From Pseudomonadales bacterium (lineage in GTDB: Bacteria > Pseudomonadota > Gammaproteobacteria > Pseudomonadales > DT-91), in contig JABSRQ010000035.1 of NCBI GenBank assembly GCA_013215055.1, forward strand, positions 1 to 45,559: a stretch of DNA of 45,559 bases. The letters run 5' to 3'. The first letter of the stretch is position 1. Each line of letters starts with the position of its first letter. The notes below the pieces were generated by a model that saw nothing but the letters and a program-made list of their open reading frames with translations, searched no databases and was not told the origin of the DNA. Below are positions 44,159 through 45,559 of the stretch, piece by piece. The position numbers and the translations under genes were made by a program.

Positions 44159-45559
44159 TTAAGCTTCCTGCAATTTGTGACTGAAGCGGATAATAATAAA
44201 TTCAGCCGGTCTAACAGGCGCCACCCCTATTTCTATAATCATACGGCCATTAAGCACATCATCGGTCGTCATGGTTTTACCCAAACCTACATTGACATAA
44301 AAAGCGGCTTCTTGTGTAGAGCCTGCTAATGCGCCTTTTTCCCATAAGCTATAAAGATAACTTTCAATCATGGCCTTCACTTTCAACCACGTGCTAGCAT
44401 CATTGGGCTCAAATACCGCAAAGGCGGATGCCTTCTGCGTAGATTCCTCAATCATATTAAACAGGCGTCGAACTGAAATATAACGCCACTCATTATCATT
44501 GCCTGCAAGTGTTCTCGCGCCCCAGACCAAAGTACCTTTGCCGGTAAACTGTCTAACGGCATTAATAGATTTTCCGGCCATCGCATCAACATTCAGATTC
44601 TCTTGTTCTTCATTAGTAATCTTGAGCATAGGGCCAATCACCGATGACAAACTTTCATTAGCCGGTGATTTCCATACACCACGGTCTCTATCAACTCTGG
44701 CATAAATACCAACAACGCCCGGGCTAGAAGGCAAGATGACACGCTGCCCAGCCAATGCGGTTTTAATTGCGTTATGCAAGGCCGTTTGAGTGGAGGCAAT
44801 CTCTTTCAAGCTTACCGATGATGTGGATTCATTGGTTTTTTCCAACAAAACAGATTTTGTATACAAGACTCCAACATCTGCATCACCCAACACTTCAAGA
44901 TCAAATCCTTGTGTATCATTTTCGTCGGTCCACGCAGCCCACGCTTCAACTAGTTCATTACCTGTTGTACCTGAAGCATTCGATAATTTTAATTGTTCTG
45001 CATCTAAGGAGATTTCAAGTGCCGCATCTTTACTGCCCTTTGTTATATAAACCGAAGGCGCGCCATCCTCATCTGAGCTTGTGACAGTCAGACTAATGTC
45101 CTCATCGGAAAATGTTTTCGACCAAGCATTTCCTGTTGGGCTTGTAGTTTCAATAACAATATCACTTTCGTTATATTGGTAGGTGATCGCAGTTTGAATA
45201 TGAGGGTAATACGCAGCACCGTATAATTGATAAGGCGAACTTAAGTTATTTCTAAATTCAGCCGCATCGCTTTGTACACCATCTCCGCTCATAGGCACAT
45301 CAAACAAGGCAAAACGGTCACCTAATTTTTTACACAAAGCCAAGGCATCCTGACAAAGAGTGTAATAATCTGCGCCCAAGGTTGTGGCATCAGGAAAAAC
45401 AATCAGTGTAGGCTCGTCCTCTTTTTCAACGAGTTGCAATGACTTTGAAAAATCCGCTAATGCAACCACATTTTTGTTACCACTAACATCCCTGTAATGC
45501 CCCGTCGAGAAAACATAACAGGCTCCACCGCCATTTTTAAAGTACCACGCAACACTGTA
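44159..45559 (-). CDS. Contractile sheath protein, N-terminus beyond window
   Basis: At least 466 codons are open from the window's right edge to the stop at 44159; the first visible residues (YSVAWYFKNGGGACYVFSTG) are an internal sheath motif, so the true start lies outside. The rest has the standard sheath core: VVALADFSKSLQL, LFDVPMSGDG, YYPHIQTAITYQ, SSPGVVGIYARVDRDRGVWKSPAN, AVRQFTGKGTLVWGARTLAG, YISVRRLFNMIEES and the C-terminal arm VRPAEFIIIRFSHKL. A variable insertion (about 85-185 from the first visible residue, Ser/Asp/Glu-rich) makes an outer domain. The sheath contracts to drive the tube. Confidence 0.93.
   Translation of the reverse strand, partial: YSVAWYFKNGGGACYVFSTGHYRDVSGNKNVVALADFSKSLQLVEKEDEPTLIVFPDATTLGADYYTLCQDALALCKKLGDRFALFDVPMSGDGVQSDAAEFRNNLSSPYQLYGAAYYPHIQTAITYQYNESDIVIETTSPTGNAWSKTFSDEDISLTVTSSDEDGAPSVYITKGSKDAALEISLDAEQLKLSNASGTTGNELVEAWAAWTDENDTQGFDLEVLGDADVGVLYTKSVLLEKTNESTSSVSLKEIASTQTALHNAIKTALAGQRVILPSSPGVVGIYARVDRDRGVWKSPANESLSSVIGPMLKITNEEQENLNVDAMAGKSINAVRQFTGKGTLVWGARTLAGNDNEWRYISVRRLFNMIEESTQKASAFAVFEPNDASTWLKVKAMIESYLYSLWEKGALAGSTQEAAFYVNVGLGKTMTTDDVLNGRMIIEIGVAPVRPAEFIIIRFSHKLQEA

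Noticed and set aside
26034..45559. Defective prophage or type VI secretion cluster
   Set aside because: No capsid, terminase, portal or integrase genes, and no TssJLM membrane complex. The DUF5908, LysM hub, CIS tape measure and AAA+ order identify an eCIS.

Overview
This is about 45.6 kb of an AT-leaning Gram-negative chromosome. It is most likely a marine or free-living gammaproteobacterium: there is an RstA/RstB-type two-component pair, a Tsx-type outer-membrane channel, a lipoprotein and a beta-barrel-like protein. Genus is not assignable from sequence reading alone. I saw no rRNA, tRNA, CRISPR array, integrase or intact insertion sequence.

Left part (1-16 kb): ordinary accessory and core genes. 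A large acidic lipoprotein runs off the left edge, followed by an RstA-like response regulator and its histidine kinase. Arrays of a 10-bp-spaced TACA motif flank this pair on both sides. Then come a LysR regulator divergent from an MMPL/RND-type exporter, a small helical hypothetical protein, a DUF385-type protein divergent from an HxlR regulator, a Tsx-like channel, and a periplasmic binding protein paired with a hybrid histidine kinase. Next is a decaying patch holding two frame-disrupted small genes (SnoaL-like and GNAT).

Middle (16-19.5 kb): a two-gene, translationally coupled unit. It encodes a Cache-domain/pentameric ligand-gated ion channel fusion of 749 aa, followed by a type-I periplasmic binding protein of the urea/amide ABC class with no ABC transporter beside it.

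Right part (19.8-45.6 kb): an extracellular contractile injection system (eCIS, Afp/PVC/MAC-like). The minus-strand structural operon enters from the right edge and reads: sheath (partial), three gp19-type tube proteins, DUF5908, LysM hub, VgrG-like spike, small protein, gp25 baseplate, PAAR-like tip, large J-type baseplate, S74-tailed fibre, second J-type baseplate with repeats, tape measure, AAA+ ATPase. The Afp16-like terminator/cap and the start of the sheath must lie outside the window or be missing. Downstream of the ATPase sit a LysM-GH19 muralytic enzyme, an exported protein with a beta-barrel-like C-terminus, a DUF4157 (eCIS core domain) protein with a long C-terminal effector-like region, and a membrane protein divergent from it. 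My reading is that the structural operon builds the injector, the GH19 enzyme may help it leave the cell, and the DUF4157 protein is the best cargo candidate.

The strongest leads are the Cache-pLGIC/binding-protein pair, the DUF4157 cargo whose C-terminal region looks amidoligase-like, and the RstA-box-like arrays.
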